Shown: positions 53,439 through 63,735 of the stretch, piece after piece | How positions within the stretch are numbered: position 1 is the stretch's first letter | Layout of the letters: the number at the start of each line of letters is the position of its first letter | Assembly (NCBI GenBank): GCA_023954715.1 | Contig: JAGSHD010000005.1 | Location: 1 to 64,000 of the forward strand | Direction: 5' to 3' | Length of the DNA stretch: 64,000 nucleotides | DNA from: Candidatus Cloacimonadota bacterium | GTDB lineage: Bacteria; Muiribacteriota; UBA6191 | The notes under the pieces: model-generated | Seen by the model: only the letters and a program-made list of their open reading frames with translations | Databases searched by the model: none | Told to the model about the DNA's origin: nothing | Position numbers and translations under genes: made by a program

Positions 53439-55223
53439 ATGATAGCTATATTAGATTTTGGTGGGCAATATGCTCATTTAATCGCCACTCGTTTACGTAG
53501 TTTTGGTGTTTATACAAATAACTTTGATTGTGATGTTTCAGTGGATCAACTAAAGAATGTTCAAGGGATTGTATTGTCCGGTGGCCCACAAAGTGTATTT
53601 GCTGAGGATGCCCTAACAATGGACTCCAGAATATTTGAATTAGGTGTCCCCGTATTAGCTATTTGCTTTGGACATCAGTTAACAAGTCAAATGTTAGGGG
53701 GAGTTGTATCAAAGGGTCAAAAAGGTGAGTATGGCCCAGCTCAATTAGAGCTTTTGACTGACTCTGATTTGTTTAAGAGTGTAGCTAAAACTTCTAGAGT
53801 ATGGATGAGTCATTTTGATGAAGTTACCAAAGTACCCACTGGATTTGAAGTTAGCGCTTCAACTAGTGATTGTAAAATCGCAGCAATGGAAGATAAATCA
53901 CGTAAGATTTACGGAATTCAATTCCACCCAGAAGTAATACACAGCAAAGAAGGTACAAAGATTTTAGGTAACTTTGTAGATATTTGTAAACAAAGAAATA
54001 CTTGGGATTTAGGGTCATTTATTGATGATCAATGTAAATTGATTCAAGAAAAGGTAGCAGATAAAAAAGTGTTTTTACTTGTATCTGGTGGAGTAGATTC
54101 ATCGGTTGCTTTTGCTTTGTTAGAAAAGGCACTGGGAGAAGAGAGAGTATTTGGTGTTTTTATGGATAACGGGCTGTTACGTTATAAAGAGAGAGAAAAG
54201 GTTCAGTCTTCTATGAAAAAAGCTGGCTTTGATAATCTACACACTGAAGTTTGCCAAGACTATTTTTTAGATAATTTATCCAATCAGTTTGAACCAGAGG
54301 CTAAAAGAAAGATTATTGGCAATAGCTTTTTAGAGGTTCAAAAACAGATTGTAGCTCGTTTGGATTTAAACCCAGAGAAGTGGCTGCTTGGTCAAGGTAC
54401 TATATATCCCGATACCATAGAATCTGGTGGGACAAAAAACTCACACTTGATAAAAACCCATCATAATAGAGTGCCAGAAATTCAAAAACTTATTGATGCT
54501 GGCAAGGTCATAGAGCCACTTGCAGATCTATACAAAGATGAGGTGAGAGAGGTCGGAAGAAAACTGGGTTTGTCTAATGATATGGTAGATCGACATCCCT
54601 TTCCGGGGCCAGGTTTAGGAGTAAGAATCTTATGTTCTGATTTCACAGGTAATGGCGTATTGAGTGAGACAAAAGTGCACGATTTGGATGTACAAATACT
54701 TTCTATAAAATCTGTTGGTGTACAAGGAGACGAAAGAACTTATAAACATCCGGCAGTTATATATGAGCAAGAGCAAAAGCTTGATTGGGATAACTTAGAT
54801 CAAATTTCTGTCAAGTTAGTCAATGAGTCAGATCAAGTAAATCGAGTTGTATATTGTTTGTCTCATAAATCAAAACAAAGTTTTAAGGCCAAAGAAAGCT
54901 ATGTGACAAAAGATCGAATAATAAAACTACAAAAAGCAGATTTAATAGCTCAAGAGATTTTACATGACTACGAACAAGTAGAAAACCCAGAAACAAAAGT
55001 GTGGCAGTTTCCGGTCGTTTTATTGCCATTAGTAACTTCAGCCGGTGATGAATGCATTGTTTTACGGCCCATTTGGTCGCAAGAGGCAATGACTGCTGAG
55101 TTTGCTCGATTGCCACAGGTGGTTCTTAAAAAAATGTCAGATGAGATTTTAAAAATTGATGGAATCGGAGCTGTCTTTTTTGATTTAACTCACAAACCTC
55201 CCGGCACAATTGAGTGGGAGTAG
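53439..55223 (+). CDS. guaA: GMP synthetase, long (eukaryote-like) form
   Basis: GuaA converts XMP to GMP. The N-terminal class I amidotransferase has Cys76 (LAICFGHQL) and the QFHPEVIHSKEG His-Glu pair; the PP-loop domain has VSGGVDSSVA. The protein is 594 residues, against about 525 for E. coli GuaA. After SVGVQGDERTYKHP and VNRVVYC come a LRQADF-like KADLIAQEI and QFPVVLLPL, then VVLKKMSDEILKIDGIGAV and THKPPGTIEWE. That order matches the two-part dimerisation domain of human GMPS, which most bacteria lack. Divergent from xpt, giving a purine pair. Confidence 0.95.
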   Translation: MIAILDFGGQYAHLIATRLRSFGVYTNNFDCDVSVDQLKNVQGIVLSGGPQSVFAEDALTMDSRIFELGVPVLAICFGHQLTSQMLGGVVSKGQKGEYGPAQLELLTDSDLFKSVAKTSRVWMSHFDEVTKVPTGFEVSASTSDCKIAAMEDKSRKIYGIQFHPEVIHSKEGTKILGNFVDICKQRNTWDLGSFIDDQCKLIQEKVADKKVFLLVSGGVDSSVAFALLEKALGEERVFGVFMDNGLLRYKEREKVQSSMKKAGFDNLHTEVCQDYFLDNLSNQFEPEAKRKIIGNSFLEVQKQIVARLDLNPEKWLLGQGTIYPDTIESGGTKNSHLIKTHHNRVPEIQKLIDAGKVIEPLADLYKDEVREVGRKLGLSNDMVDRHPFPGPGLGVRILCSDFTGNGVLSETKVHDLDVQILSIKSVGVQGDERTYKHPAVIYEQEQKLDWDNLDQISVKLVNESDQVNRVVYCLSHKSKQSFKAKESYVTKDRIIKLQKADLIAQEILHDYEQVENPETKVWQFPVVLLPLVTSAGDECIVLRPIWSQEAMTAEFARLPQVVLKKMSDEILKIDGIGAVFFDLTHKPPGTIEWE

Positions 55224-55325
55224 TAGATAATCTAAGAGACTTTACAAAATTTAAAGTGTTTTTGATATACTTCTGATAATGTGATTATTAAAAATAGGCT
55301 AGCTAGGTTTAAGCAGCCTATTTAA

Positions 55326-57260
55326 ATGGAGTTAAGAGTACAATCAAACTTAAAAATAGAGAAATATATGGACTTTTCAAAGCAATTAAAAGAAATTCAA
55401 TCTAAAAAACAAGCACCGATCATACCTGTACGAGACTTCTTTCGTAATCCCAAGACTTCTTCCTTTCAACTAAGTCCTAGTGGTGAATATATCTCGTATA
55501 TGAAACCCTACAAAAATCGTATGAACATCTTTGTTGTGAAAAAAGAGCAATTACAAAATGGAGACTTAAATAATCCTTCTGAGATTGTTGGAGATGTTTC
55601 GCAACTCACCTTTGTTGAGGAGAGAGATATCGCAGGCTACTTCTGGAAAGGAAATCAAACCATAGTCTATGTAAAAGATTTTGGGGGCGATGAAAACTTT
55701 CACTTGTTTTCGGTGAATGTAGACTCAAAACAAGAGAGAGACTTAACGCCTTTTGCTGATATACAAGCTCAAATCATAGATGGTTTAGAAGAACACGAAG
55801 ACCAATTAATTATTGGTTTGAATATTGATAATAAACAAGTTCATGATGCTTATCGTGTAAATCTAGAGACAGGAAAACTATCTTTAGTTGCTAAAAATCC
55901 GGGTAATATTACAGGTTGGATGACAGATCACTCTGGTCATATTCGAATGGCAAACGTCACTGATGGAGTCAATACAAGTTGGCTTCATAGAGATAGTGAA
56001 GATGATGAGTTTCAAACGATGTTAACTACTAACTTTAAAGAGACTTTATCTCCACTATTTTTCACATTTGATAATAAAGACTTATATGTTACTTCAAATA
56101 TTGATCGTGATAAATCAGCAATATATAAGTATTCTCCTAGTAAAAAAGAGACTTTGGAGCTAATTTTTGAGCATGATGAAGTAGATGTTTCTTCTTTGAC
56201 TTATTCAAAAAAAGAAAAAGAGCTGATTAGTGTTTTGTTTACTACCGATCGAACTCACAGACACTTTGTAAACCCAACTTGGAAGTCCATGTATGAGTTT
56301 TTAAAGTCTCAAGTTACAAATCAAGAAATAAGTATTTATTCTTTGACTAAAAACGAAGATGAGTTCTTATTTGCAACTCATACAGACTGTTCATTAGGTA
56401 GCATATTTCATTTTGAAAGAGCTAGCCAAAAGATCACAAAAATCATTGATAGAGGGGATTGGTTAGATTCCGACCATTTATCACCGATGTTACCATTTTC
56501 TTATGAAGCAAGAGATGGATTGAAAATACCGGGTTACTTGAGTTTTCCTATTGGTGTGGAGTTAAAAAACTTGCCTATGGTAGTTTTGCCTCATGGTGGG
56601 CCTTGGGCCAGAGATACTTGGGGGTATAGACCAGATGTTCAGTTTTTAACCAATCGTGGATATGTAGTTTTACAAATGAACTTTCGAGGATCTGTAGGTT
56701 TTGGTCGTGAGTTTTGGCAAAAGTCATTTAAGCAATGGGGTAAGTCCATGCAAGATGATATTACTGATGCTGTTAATTTTGTAGTAGATTCAGGATATGT
56801 TGATAAGGACCGAGTAGGAATATACGGTGCTAGTTATGGTGGGTATGCTGTTCTTGCTGGTTTAACTTTCACGCCAGATCTTTATAAATGTGGTATTGAT
56901 TATGTGGGAGTATCTAATATATTTACCTTACTTGAGACTTTACCTCCATATTGGGAGCCCATGCTTGAAATGATGTATGAAATGGTTGGTCATCCAATTG
57001 AGGATAAAGACCTTTTAATGGCAGCATCCCCAGTTTTTCATGTGGATAAAATTACGGCACCATTATTGATTGCTCAAGGTGCAAAAGATCCTAGAGTAAA
57101 AAAGGCAGAGTCAGATCAAATGGTTGAGGCACTTAAAAAGCGTGGGATTGATGTACCCTATATTGTAAAAGATAATGAAGGCCATGGTTTTCAAAACGAA
57201 GAAAACAGATTCGAGCTTTTTGAAAAAATAGAAGAGTTTTTGGCTCAGTATTTACAGTAA
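55326..57260 (+). CDS. S9-family serine peptidase (acylaminoacyl-peptidase-like)
   Basis: An N-terminal beta propeller (about 40-380) covers an alpha/beta-hydrolase domain (about 390-640). The Ser lies in GIYGASYGGYAV (about residue 503), the Asp in LLIAQGAKDPRV (about 583) and the His in VKDNEGHGFQNE (about 617). There is no signal peptide, so it is probably cytosolic. It should cleave short peptides. The start is uncertain: an ATG at 55368, with a slightly better upstream context, would remove 14 residues. A bidirectional terminator follows. Confidence 0.88.
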   Translation: MELRVQSNLKIEKYMDFSKQLKEIQSKKQAPIIPVRDFFRNPKTSSFQLSPSGEYISYMKPYKNRMNIFVVKKEQLQNGDLNNPSEIVGDVSQLTFVEERDIAGYFWKGNQTIVYVKDFGGDENFHLFSVNVDSKQERDLTPFADIQAQIIDGLEEHEDQLIIGLNIDNKQVHDAYRVNLETGKLSLVAKNPGNITGWMTDHSGHIRMANVTDGVNTSWLHRDSEDDEFQTMLTTNFKETLSPLFFTFDNKDLYVTSNIDRDKSAIYKYSPSKKETLELIFEHDEVDVSSLTYSKKEKELISVLFTTDRTHRHFVNPTWKSMYEFLKSQVTNQEISIYSLTKNEDEFLFATHTDCSLGSIFHFERASQKITKIIDRGDWLDSDHLSPMLPFSYEARDGLKIPGYLSFPIGVELKNLPMVVLPHGGPWARDTWGYRPDVQFLTNRGYVVLQMNFRGSVGFGREFWQKSFKQWGKSMQDDITDAVNFVVDSGYVDKDRVGIYGASYGGYAVLAGLTFTPDLYKCGIDYVGVSNIFTLLETLPPYWEPMLEMMYEMVGHPIEDKDLLMAASPVFHVDKITAPLLIAQGAKDPRVKKAESDQMVEALKKRGIDVPYIVKDNEGHGFQNEENRFELFEKIEEFLAQYLQ

Positions 57261-57276
57261 AACTTTATTGACAGAT

Positions 57277-57310
57277 CAGAAAAAAGCACCTATATCGGGT
57301 GCTTTTTTTG
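57277..57310. terminator. Bidirectional terminator
   Basis: AAAAAAGCACC / GGTGCTTTTTTT around TATATCG, with an A tract on one side and a T tract on the other. It resembles the one at 13460-13497. Confidence 0.88.
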
Positions 57311-57432
57311 CTTCTAGGTAATAAAATAGTGGCAATATATAATCTATAGTGCGTTAAGTTCATTTTATTTGAAATTTTTTCAAACCTTTTTGACGTACTT
57401 TCGTAGAAAATATAGATTAGAAAGGAATCCCA

Positions 57433-58899
57433 ATGAATCGATTTATAATAATACTATTAAACTTAGTTATTTTAAGTAGCTGTACCTATGCCAACGATGT
57501 TCTCAATGATTTGTTACATCAACATCGCCCTCATTTATTTGCTACTAAAAATGAGTTTTCTCCTCCCATCGCTGTAGAAGATATGATGAGGTTTTCTTAT
57601 TTAGTTAACTTAGATACAAATGAAGTGATTCGAGATGAAAATGGTGAGCCTGAGATTGTTACCATGGAGCTTTTAGCAAAACACAATGAGTCTTACTTTG
57701 CTATTAAATTAAAAAAAGATTACACAGAGCTCTTCGGAAGAACAAATAAACAAAACTATAAAAACTCAAAGCCAGTGGTTTATGCTCGAATTAAGCATGT
57801 TCCTGAGGAAAAGGTTTTAGCCTTACAATACTTTTTCTTTTATGCAGGTAGCTATTTGGCTAAGGCTTTGATTCCTGTTCAGTTAAAATGGCATGAAGGG
57901 GATACGGAGTATGCTCAAATTTTGATTCATCAAAACAGTTTAAAAGTAATAGGTGGATCAAGTTCAATTCACTATTATGGTCAATCTTTACCATCAGACC
58001 AATTACTTAGAGGTGAGGATGGCAGAGTAAAAATGTATATAGCTCAGCATTCACATGCAACATACTTTATGCCTTCTACCGGTAAGGGACATCAATCAAT
58101 GATGGGTAACTTAGGTTTTGGTGGTGACAATATATTTTCATTAAAAACTGTTTATGATGTAACTAAAGAAGACCAAGCCATCGATTATGATTTACGCATT
58201 TTATCAGATGAAGATTTAGTATTTACTTGGAAAGGTCGTTGGGGAGCAAAGAAGAGACTTTTAAAAGAAGACAAAAGTGCTAAAGCTTTTGAGTTAGGTC
58301 CAAATAGTTTTGGATTACGAAACGCTATGTCTGAGTCTTTGAGTATGTTTAAAGATCCGGTTCGATTTTTCTACTTTTACTATTACCCATCCAAGATGTA
58401 TCAAAAATTGATGCTGAGCTTAAAGAAGATTAAAGATGAAGAATTGCTTAATGAAATGATCGAACTAGTAGCAGCAATCGGTAAAAGTAGAGCTAGTATC
58501 GATGCCTATTTAAGAGACAATCAGGATGACTTAAGTGCAGATCAAAAAATGATTTTGTCTGAAGTTACTCCATTAGTGACACTTGCTTACTCTCAAGATC
58601 GCTTAGATAAAATAAGAGCTATGGGTCATAAAAACTTGGGAGTAAAAGCCTATAATCAATTAATAAAGCACTTACGATCAAACCAAGTTAAAATTATTAT
58701 GAAAGCGATGCAAAGTAAAAACATTAAGTTTAACCAAAAATGGGGTGCGGCTAAAGATATTTATCGTTTGAAAAAGAGCGACCTCATGAAGTTTATTGTG
58801 AAATTGACTGGTTTAGATGCAAAAACGGTTTATCATATCTACTTAGATGCTCATAGCACACAAATTGGGGATACTTTATATAAAACTTTTCAAAAATAA
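57433..58899 (+). CDS. Secreted protein with a Vps62-like region
   Basis: The leader MNRFIIILLNLVILSSC may carry a lipobox (LSSC), or be cut after CTYA. Residues 30-260 contain VLALQYFFFYAGS, KWHEGDTEYAQI and VKMYIAQHSHATYF, which recall the Q-Y-x-F/W-Y, H-E-G-D-x-E and H-x-x-x-Y signature of Vps62/DUF946-type proteins. The C-terminal half (about 300-488) is helical and Lys-rich with no recognisable domain. The function of the family is unknown to me. It has no operon partner. Confidence 0.6.
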   Translation: MNRFIIILLNLVILSSCTYANDVLNDLLHQHRPHLFATKNEFSPPIAVEDMMRFSYLVNLDTNEVIRDENGEPEIVTMELLAKHNESYFAIKLKKDYTELFGRTNKQNYKNSKPVVYARIKHVPEEKVLALQYFFFYAGSYLAKALIPVQLKWHEGDTEYAQILIHQNSLKVIGGSSSIHYYGQSLPSDQLLRGEDGRVKMYIAQHSHATYFMPSTGKGHQSMMGNLGFGGDNIFSLKTVYDVTKEDQAIDYDLRILSDEDLVFTWKGRWGAKKRLLKEDKSAKAFELGPNSFGLRNAMSESLSMFKDPVRFFYFYYYPSKMYQKLMLSLKKIKDEELLNEMIELVAAIGKSRASIDAYLRDNQDDLSADQKMILSEVTPLVTLAYSQDRLDKIRAMGHKNLGVKAYNQLIKHLRSNQVKIIMKAMQSKNIKFNQKWGAAKDIYRLKKSDLMKFIVKLTGLDAKTVYHIYLDAHSTQIGDTLYKTFQK

Positions 58900-59133
58900 G
58901 TTACTGTTAAGTAGGGCATAAACGATGATGGATTCGGACTTAGAGCGTTTGAAATATTAAATAAAAGTATAAAGGGTTGACTTTGATTAAAATGATATTT
59001 TAGCAAGTCATATTAAGTCTTTATTCTACGTGTTTACAAAACTTTGTTATTGAAACAAAAAAGTAAATCATACGTAGTATACACTAGTTGGCTTTACTTA
59101 ACTTTTTATTATATTATGGGAATTATAAATTTT

Positions 59134-60762
59134 ATGAATGTTGATATAAATTCATCCAAGTTTTCTGTTTTTAAAATCATGTTTGTTCTGCTGATATTTT
59201 CTTCATCGAGTGCTTATGCGGATTTAACTTCGGATCAAAGAGTTCAAGATTATACTCATTTTTGGAACTCGTATAAACAGTCTTATGTATTTTTTGATTT
59301 AAAACAGAAGAAATATGGCCTTAATTGGGATTCAATTAGGGAGATTTATGTAACAAAGCTTAAAAACTCAAAATCTGATTTAGAACTTTATAATGCTATA
59401 ACAGAATCTCAAGCTCTATTAAGAGATGGACATTGCTTTAATTCTTATTTTTCTAGATTAAAAAAATTGCAAAACATCTATTTTCAACAGATACACTTCT
59501 CACTTGCTGAAGGGCATAAAATAGTCGTAGATGCTTTTCCTGAGGGGTCAAACCTTAAACAACAAGGGGTTGAAATAGGGGATGAAGTTATACGATGGAA
59601 TAATAAGAGTATTAGGCAGTTGGCTAAACAGGCAAGAAAAATTATTCCAGCCTCTACGGATGGGCAATTTTGGGATTATTTTGCTTCTAGATTGTATATT
59701 CATAATCCACTATTAGGAGAACCGAAATCACCTGAGATTGAGATAGTTTTTAAAAAACCAAATGGTAAAACTCTAAAAGTATTATCAAAATGGCATATAC
59801 TAAACGAACCTTCAAAGAACATAAATTCGGTAGGAGTTAAAGCTGAAGGGCCACTACCGATTGAACTTGAGATTTTAGACGAATACAATTTATCCTATTT
59901 AAAAATTAAATCATGGATGAATCACGAAAATCCTCAAGAACAATTCGAGAAAATATTTAAATCAGTTTATCAAACAGACGGTTTAATTATTGACCTTCGT
60001 GGCAATTCGGGTGGAGTTACCGCCTGGGGAGTGTTGTTTACTAATTATCTCATATCTAAAAGTGAAAAATATACACCAAATAATTCTTGGCTCGAACAAA
60101 ATATATCAAAAACACTCCTTAAAACCTTTTTATACTCAGCTAACGATGCTGAGATAGATGAAGTTTATAGTAGTCCCGAAAAAATGAAACTGTTTATTCA
60201 AAAATATTTTGGAATAAACTTAACACTTCAAGAAATTAAAGAACACTTAAAAGATAAAACTAATCAGCCTCTTTATGTTAAACAGATTATAAATAATACA
60301 TTAAATAAACAAACTGAATACAACAATCCAATATATGTTTTAGTCGATGGTGGTTCTTATTCTACAACTGATATTACTTTGTCAATTTTAAAAGATTTTA
60401 ATAGGATTAAGATAGTAGGAAGTCCAAATGGAGCTGGATCTGGAGCTCCGTTACCATTTATTTTACCGAATTCACAATTGGTTGTACATGTGCCAAATGG
60501 TAAGGCTTACCCTCCCTCCGGAAGTATGATAGAAGGTAATTCAATTCGACCAGACTATTTTGTAACTCAAAGCATTGAAGACTTAATAGAAAATAAAGAT
60601 ACAGCACTTTCCGTGGCTATAACGAAAATTATGAAAGAAATTAGGCCAACACAATTTTTCCATAAAACCCAGTTAAAAGTAGATAAATTAAAGAAGTCAG
60701 TAATAAATTGGGGAGAGTTTAATACGCCTAATTTTATTGACCAATCAACTTTTAATAATTAG
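59134..60762 (+). CDS. S41-family (tail-specific-protease-like) peptidase
   Basis: About 542 residues from the chosen start. A leader (FKIMFVLLIFSSSSAYA) is followed by a helical region (about 35-105), a PDZ-like segment (EGSNLKQQGVEIGDEVIRWN) and the S41 core with LIIDLRGNSGGVTAW, YVLVDGGSYSTTDITLSI (nucleophilic Ser region) and GSPNGAGSGAPLPFIL. I start at the ATG at 59134, which gives a good signal peptide. A TTG frame to 59044 adds an unusual hydrophobic leader, and the site upstream of 59134 is weak. Confidence 0.8.
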   Translation: MNVDINSSKFSVFKIMFVLLIFSSSSAYADLTSDQRVQDYTHFWNSYKQSYVFFDLKQKKYGLNWDSIREIYVTKLKNSKSDLELYNAITESQALLRDGHCFNSYFSRLKKLQNIYFQQIHFSLAEGHKIVVDAFPEGSNLKQQGVEIGDEVIRWNNKSIRQLAKQARKIIPASTDGQFWDYFASRLYIHNPLLGEPKSPEIEIVFKKPNGKTLKVLSKWHILNEPSKNINSVGVKAEGPLPIELEILDEYNLSYLKIKSWMNHENPQEQFEKIFKSVYQTDGLIIDLRGNSGGVTAWGVLFTNYLISKSEKYTPNNSWLEQNISKTLLKTFLYSANDAEIDEVYSSPEKMKLFIQKYFGINLTLQEIKEHLKDKTNQPLYVKQIINNTLNKQTEYNNPIYVLVDGGSYSTTDITLSILKDFNRIKIVGSPNGAGSGAPLPFILPNSQLVVHVPNGKAYPPSGSMIEGNSIRPDYFVTQSIEDLIENKDTALSVAITKIMKEIRPTQFFHKTQLKVDKLKKSVINWGEFNTPNFIDQSTFNN

Positions 60763-61169
60763 AATATTATCTAAGTATATCCTAAAACGACAAATCGCCC
60801 CATTGTTAGTAAGCAAAAAGCATGGCATTTATATGCTCATGGCAAATTTTAACAATTCATTATCATTGTCGCCAACACTAGTAATATTATATTCATAATC
60901 TAGTGAGATACCAGAGTTTTCGATACACTTTACCTCATTAAAACGCTCATGTTAAACCATAAATTGAAGGGACTAGACGTAGATAAATGTGCCAAGCTCA
61001 AATTAAGCAAAGCTCTCTAAATAACGAGCCTAAATAGGTGTGATAGAGTTATTCTGTTTGTTTTTTGTATTGTGGTTTTTTTAGCTTCTTTAGAGTTTAA
61101 AGTAATAGTTGATGAACCAGTCTTATTGCTTTTTTCAAATAGTTATATAGCTTTGTTTTTGAAAGGTCT
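60763..61169. other. 407-bp gene-free region
   Basis: Between convergent genes. I see no frame, no clear terminator and no repeat in it. Confidence 0.5.
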
Positions 61170-62054
61170 CTACAATTTTTTCTCTAAATGATAAATACAG
61201 TCAACGATTCCTTGTCCAAGGTCAATAAAGGGGTTTGCCACTAACTTCTTTGCAGTGGTTGGACGATAGTTATAGGGAGTAACTTTATAGTGGCCTTTGA
61301 TCTCTTGATCTAAGTATTCAATGTCAATGTTATAATCAAATATCTCTTCAATCATAGCTAGGAGGTCTTTATATTTAAAACGCTCAACACCGGTTAATAC
61401 AAGGTGCTCATTATAAAGGTCTTTTTGTCCTATGACATCCACAGAGAGTTTGGCTGCATCGATTGCATGGATATACTCTCGTGTTTCTTCTCCTGTGCCT
61501 TTATGTTGAATCACTTTGTTTTGAATTGCTGCTTGTAAAAGTCGATAAATACCATTGTCATCCTTGGCACGCTCACCGTATAAAGAGCCATAACGTATGA
61601 TGATAAAATCAAGATCATGGATTTTGTTAAATTCAGCGATTACTTTTTCAGAGGTATATTTAGAGATTCCGTAAAAGGACCCCTTATCACTAGCAGCGTA
61701 AGCACTACTAGCATAGATGTACAAACCTTGTTTATGTTCAACTATGCTATTTAGAATGTTTAAGTTACCCATAACATTTAATTCAAAAGTTAACTGAGGG
61801 TGCTTGTGAGAAATACCCACCTGAGCAAATCCAGCAAAGTTATAGATGACTACAAACTTATGATGACTCATGATTTGATCAACTTGCTGTTTATCAAGAA
61901 TATCTAACTGATGAAAAATAAACTCTTCATTAAAAAACTCTGACTTTTGTAAATCTGCAATATGAACCTCATATCCATTATTTAGGAGTTCGTCACATAC
62001 ATAGCTTCCAATGAAGCCGCTTCCACCTATAACAAGCGCTTTATTACGATTCAT
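61170..62054 (-). CDS. NAD-dependent epimerase/dehydratase (SDR)
   Basis: The 294 residues start KALVIGGSGFIGSYVCDEL, with VIYNFAGFAQVG, YIYASSAYA and YGISKYTSEKVIAEF (YxxxK), followed by IIRYGSLYGERAKDD. It is an extended SDR for a nucleotide-sugar or sugar acid. AAAGGA precedes the ATG, and its start overlaps the upstream dehydrogenase by eleven bases. It is the last of the four genes seen in this operon. Confidence 0.85.
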   Translation of the reverse strand: MNRNKALVIGGSGFIGSYVCDELLNNGYEVHIADLQKSEFFNEEFIFHQLDILDKQQVDQIMSHHKFVVIYNFAGFAQVGISHKHPQLTFELNVMGNLNILNSIVEHKQGLYIYASSAYAASDKGSFYGISKYTSEKVIAEFNKIHDLDFIIIRYGSLYGERAKDDNGIYRLLQAAIQNKVIQHKGTGEETREYIHAIDAAKLSVDVIGQKDLYNEHLVLTGVERFKYKDLLAMIEEIFDYNIDIEYLDQEIKGHYKVTPYNYRPTTAKKLVANPFIDLGQGIVDCIYHLEKKL

Positions 62055-62964
62055 AAAAGTCCTTTAAACCAAGAATTGCTTGCGTCCCCATAGCTAAGAC
62101 GGCTTCTTTGGCGTTGCCAGCGATATGCGGGGTATTAATTAAGTTAGGGTGTGACAGTAAGCGAGATCGCTTCGGAGGCTCTTGATCATATACATCAATA
62201 GCCGCACCTAAAATTTTGTTTTCAAAGAGGGCATTTTCTAGGGAGTCTAGATTAATGAGATTGCCACGCGCTGTATTAATTAAAATGGTTTGATCAGACA
62301 TTAGCTCCATCGATTGTTGATTTATCATCTCAAAGGTATCCCCGTTAAGAGGGGTATGAAGTGAAATAATATCTGCATTTTGATAGATTTCTTCTTTGCT
62401 AGCTACAATGAGTTTGTTTTTATTGTAATAATCCTCTTGCTCAATAATATCATTAACTAAGACTTTACATTGAAAAGGTTTTAACAGACGGATAAGCTCT
62501 TTACCAACATGACCAACTCCGATGATTCCGACAACTTTGTTGGAGAGTTGAAAGCCTCCATCTTTTTTCCATGTACCTTGCTTTAAAAGATTAGAGCTTT
62601 GATAAAAGTTATGTCCCAGTGCCAACATAAACCCTAGAGCTAGTTCAGCAACAGAGAGTCGATTGACTCCACCTTTCCATGCAATGTGAATGTTATGATT
62701 CTTACAATATTCAAGATCAACATTATCGAGTCCGACACCATACTTTGCTATGACCTTTAACTTGGGTAAACGTTCTAATAGCTTTTGATCAAAGTTTTCT
62801 AGGCCAATAATCAATGCTTCACTATCCTTTACGTAGTTAAAGAGTGCTTCATCTTTTAACCTTATGCCTTCAGTATTTAGTTTTGCTTTTGAAAAATTTA
62901 AAGAAACTTGCTCAATCAATTGAGGGTGCTTAGAAAATGAGGGAGAGGTAACAGCTAGCTTCAT
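62044..62964 (-). CDS. D-2-hydroxyacid dehydrogenase (SerA-like)
   Basis: KYGVGLDNVDLEYCKNHN, NRLSVAELALGFMLAL, VGIIGVGHVGKELIRLL (NAD loop), AAIDVYDQEPP and NTPHIAGNAKEAV with the catalytic His are all in place. The 306 residues are the length of the single-domain form without the ACT domain of serine-biosynthesis enzymes. In this operon it may reduce a keto group of the sugar acid or of its precursor. Confidence 0.85.
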   Translation of the reverse strand: MKLAVTSPSFSKHPQLIEQVSLNFSKAKLNTEGIRLKDEALFNYVKDSEALIIGLENFDQKLLERLPKLKVIAKYGVGLDNVDLEYCKNHNIHIAWKGGVNRLSVAELALGFMLALGHNFYQSSNLLKQGTWKKDGGFQLSNKVVGIIGVGHVGKELIRLLKPFQCKVLVNDIIEQEDYYNKNKLIVASKEEIYQNADIISLHTPLNGDTFEMINQQSMELMSDQTILINTARGNLINLDSLENALFENKILGAAIDVYDQEPPKRSRLLSHPNLINTPHIAGNAKEAVLAMGTQAILGLKDFYES

Positions 62965-62967
62965 AGT

Positions 62968-63735
62968 TTATCCGTAAACTTTTAAGAGGGGGTCGTTTTG
63001 CATTAAAACTTCTACTTGGTTTAAGTCCTCTTGGGTATCAACTGCTTTGGAGATATGTTTAGTAGGAACCATTTTCACGCTGTAACCATGCTCTAAGACT
63101 CTCATCATATCTACAGACTCTTGTATTTCAAGAGGAGTTGGTTCTAATTCATTAAATTTAAAAAGAAAGTCTCGTTGAAATGGAATGATACAGACCTGTC
63201 GAAAAGGATGATTTTGTTGAGAGACTTTTTTAATAGAAGGAACGGCTTCTCGTGAAAAGTAAAGGGCTTCTTGTTTGTTGTTCATGACAACTTTAACTTC
63301 ATTGGGGTCTTCAAATTCTTCTTGGCTTAAAATTGGAGAGTAGAGATTTACTACTTGCACTTCGGGGTCTACTAGCATGGCATTGAGAGCTTCATCTATC
63401 ATCTCAGGGTGAACCATAACTTCATCCCCTTGAACCATAACCATCAAGTCTACTTTGATATTTTCTTGAGTTTCAATTTTTAAGAGGGCCTCTGTACAGC
63501 GATCTGTACAACGCTCGTGATGATCCCCTGTCATGATGGCCTTACCACCAAAGCTTTCTACATAATCAAATATAATTTGATCACAAGTAGCAACATAAAC
63601 TTCATCTAAGTTTTTAGATAGTTTAACTCTATGATAAACATGAGCTATCATTGGCATCCCAAGGATTTTTTCCATTGGTTTTCCGTAAAAACGAGAAGAC
63701 CCCATTCTAGCGGGTAATATGGCTATTTTATTCAT
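62968..63735 (-). CDS. CMP-sugar (KdsB-like) cytidylyltransferase
   Basis: KIAILPARMGSSRFYGKPME is the opening of CMP-Kdo synthetases (usually PARYASTRLPGKPL). AIMTGDHHERCTDRCTEAL matches their MTSxxHxSGTDR line with changes in the Ser/Gly, and MVMVQGDEVMVHPEM is like QGDEP. The 255 residues are normal in length. The changed sequence motifs make another keto-deoxy sugar as likely as Kdo itself. GGAG lies upstream of the start, and the start overlaps the aldolase gene by eight bases. Confidence 0.85.
   Translation of the reverse strand: MNKIAILPARMGSSRFYGKPMEKILGMPMIAHVYHRVKLSKNLDEVYVATCDQIIFDYVESFGGKAIMTGDHHERCTDRCTEALLKIETQENIKVDLMVMVQGDEVMVHPEMIDEALNAMLVDPEVQVVNLYSPILSQEEFEDPNEVKVVMNNKQEALYFSREAVPSIKKVSQQNHPFRQVCIIPFQRDFLFKFNELEPTPLEIQESVDMMRVLEHGYSVKMVPTKHISKAVDTQEDLNQVEVLMQNDPLLKVYG

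Noticed and set aside
59044-59133. TTG start for the S41 peptidase
   Set aside because: It adds an unusual hydrophobic leader ahead of a good signal peptide, and has no ribosome site.
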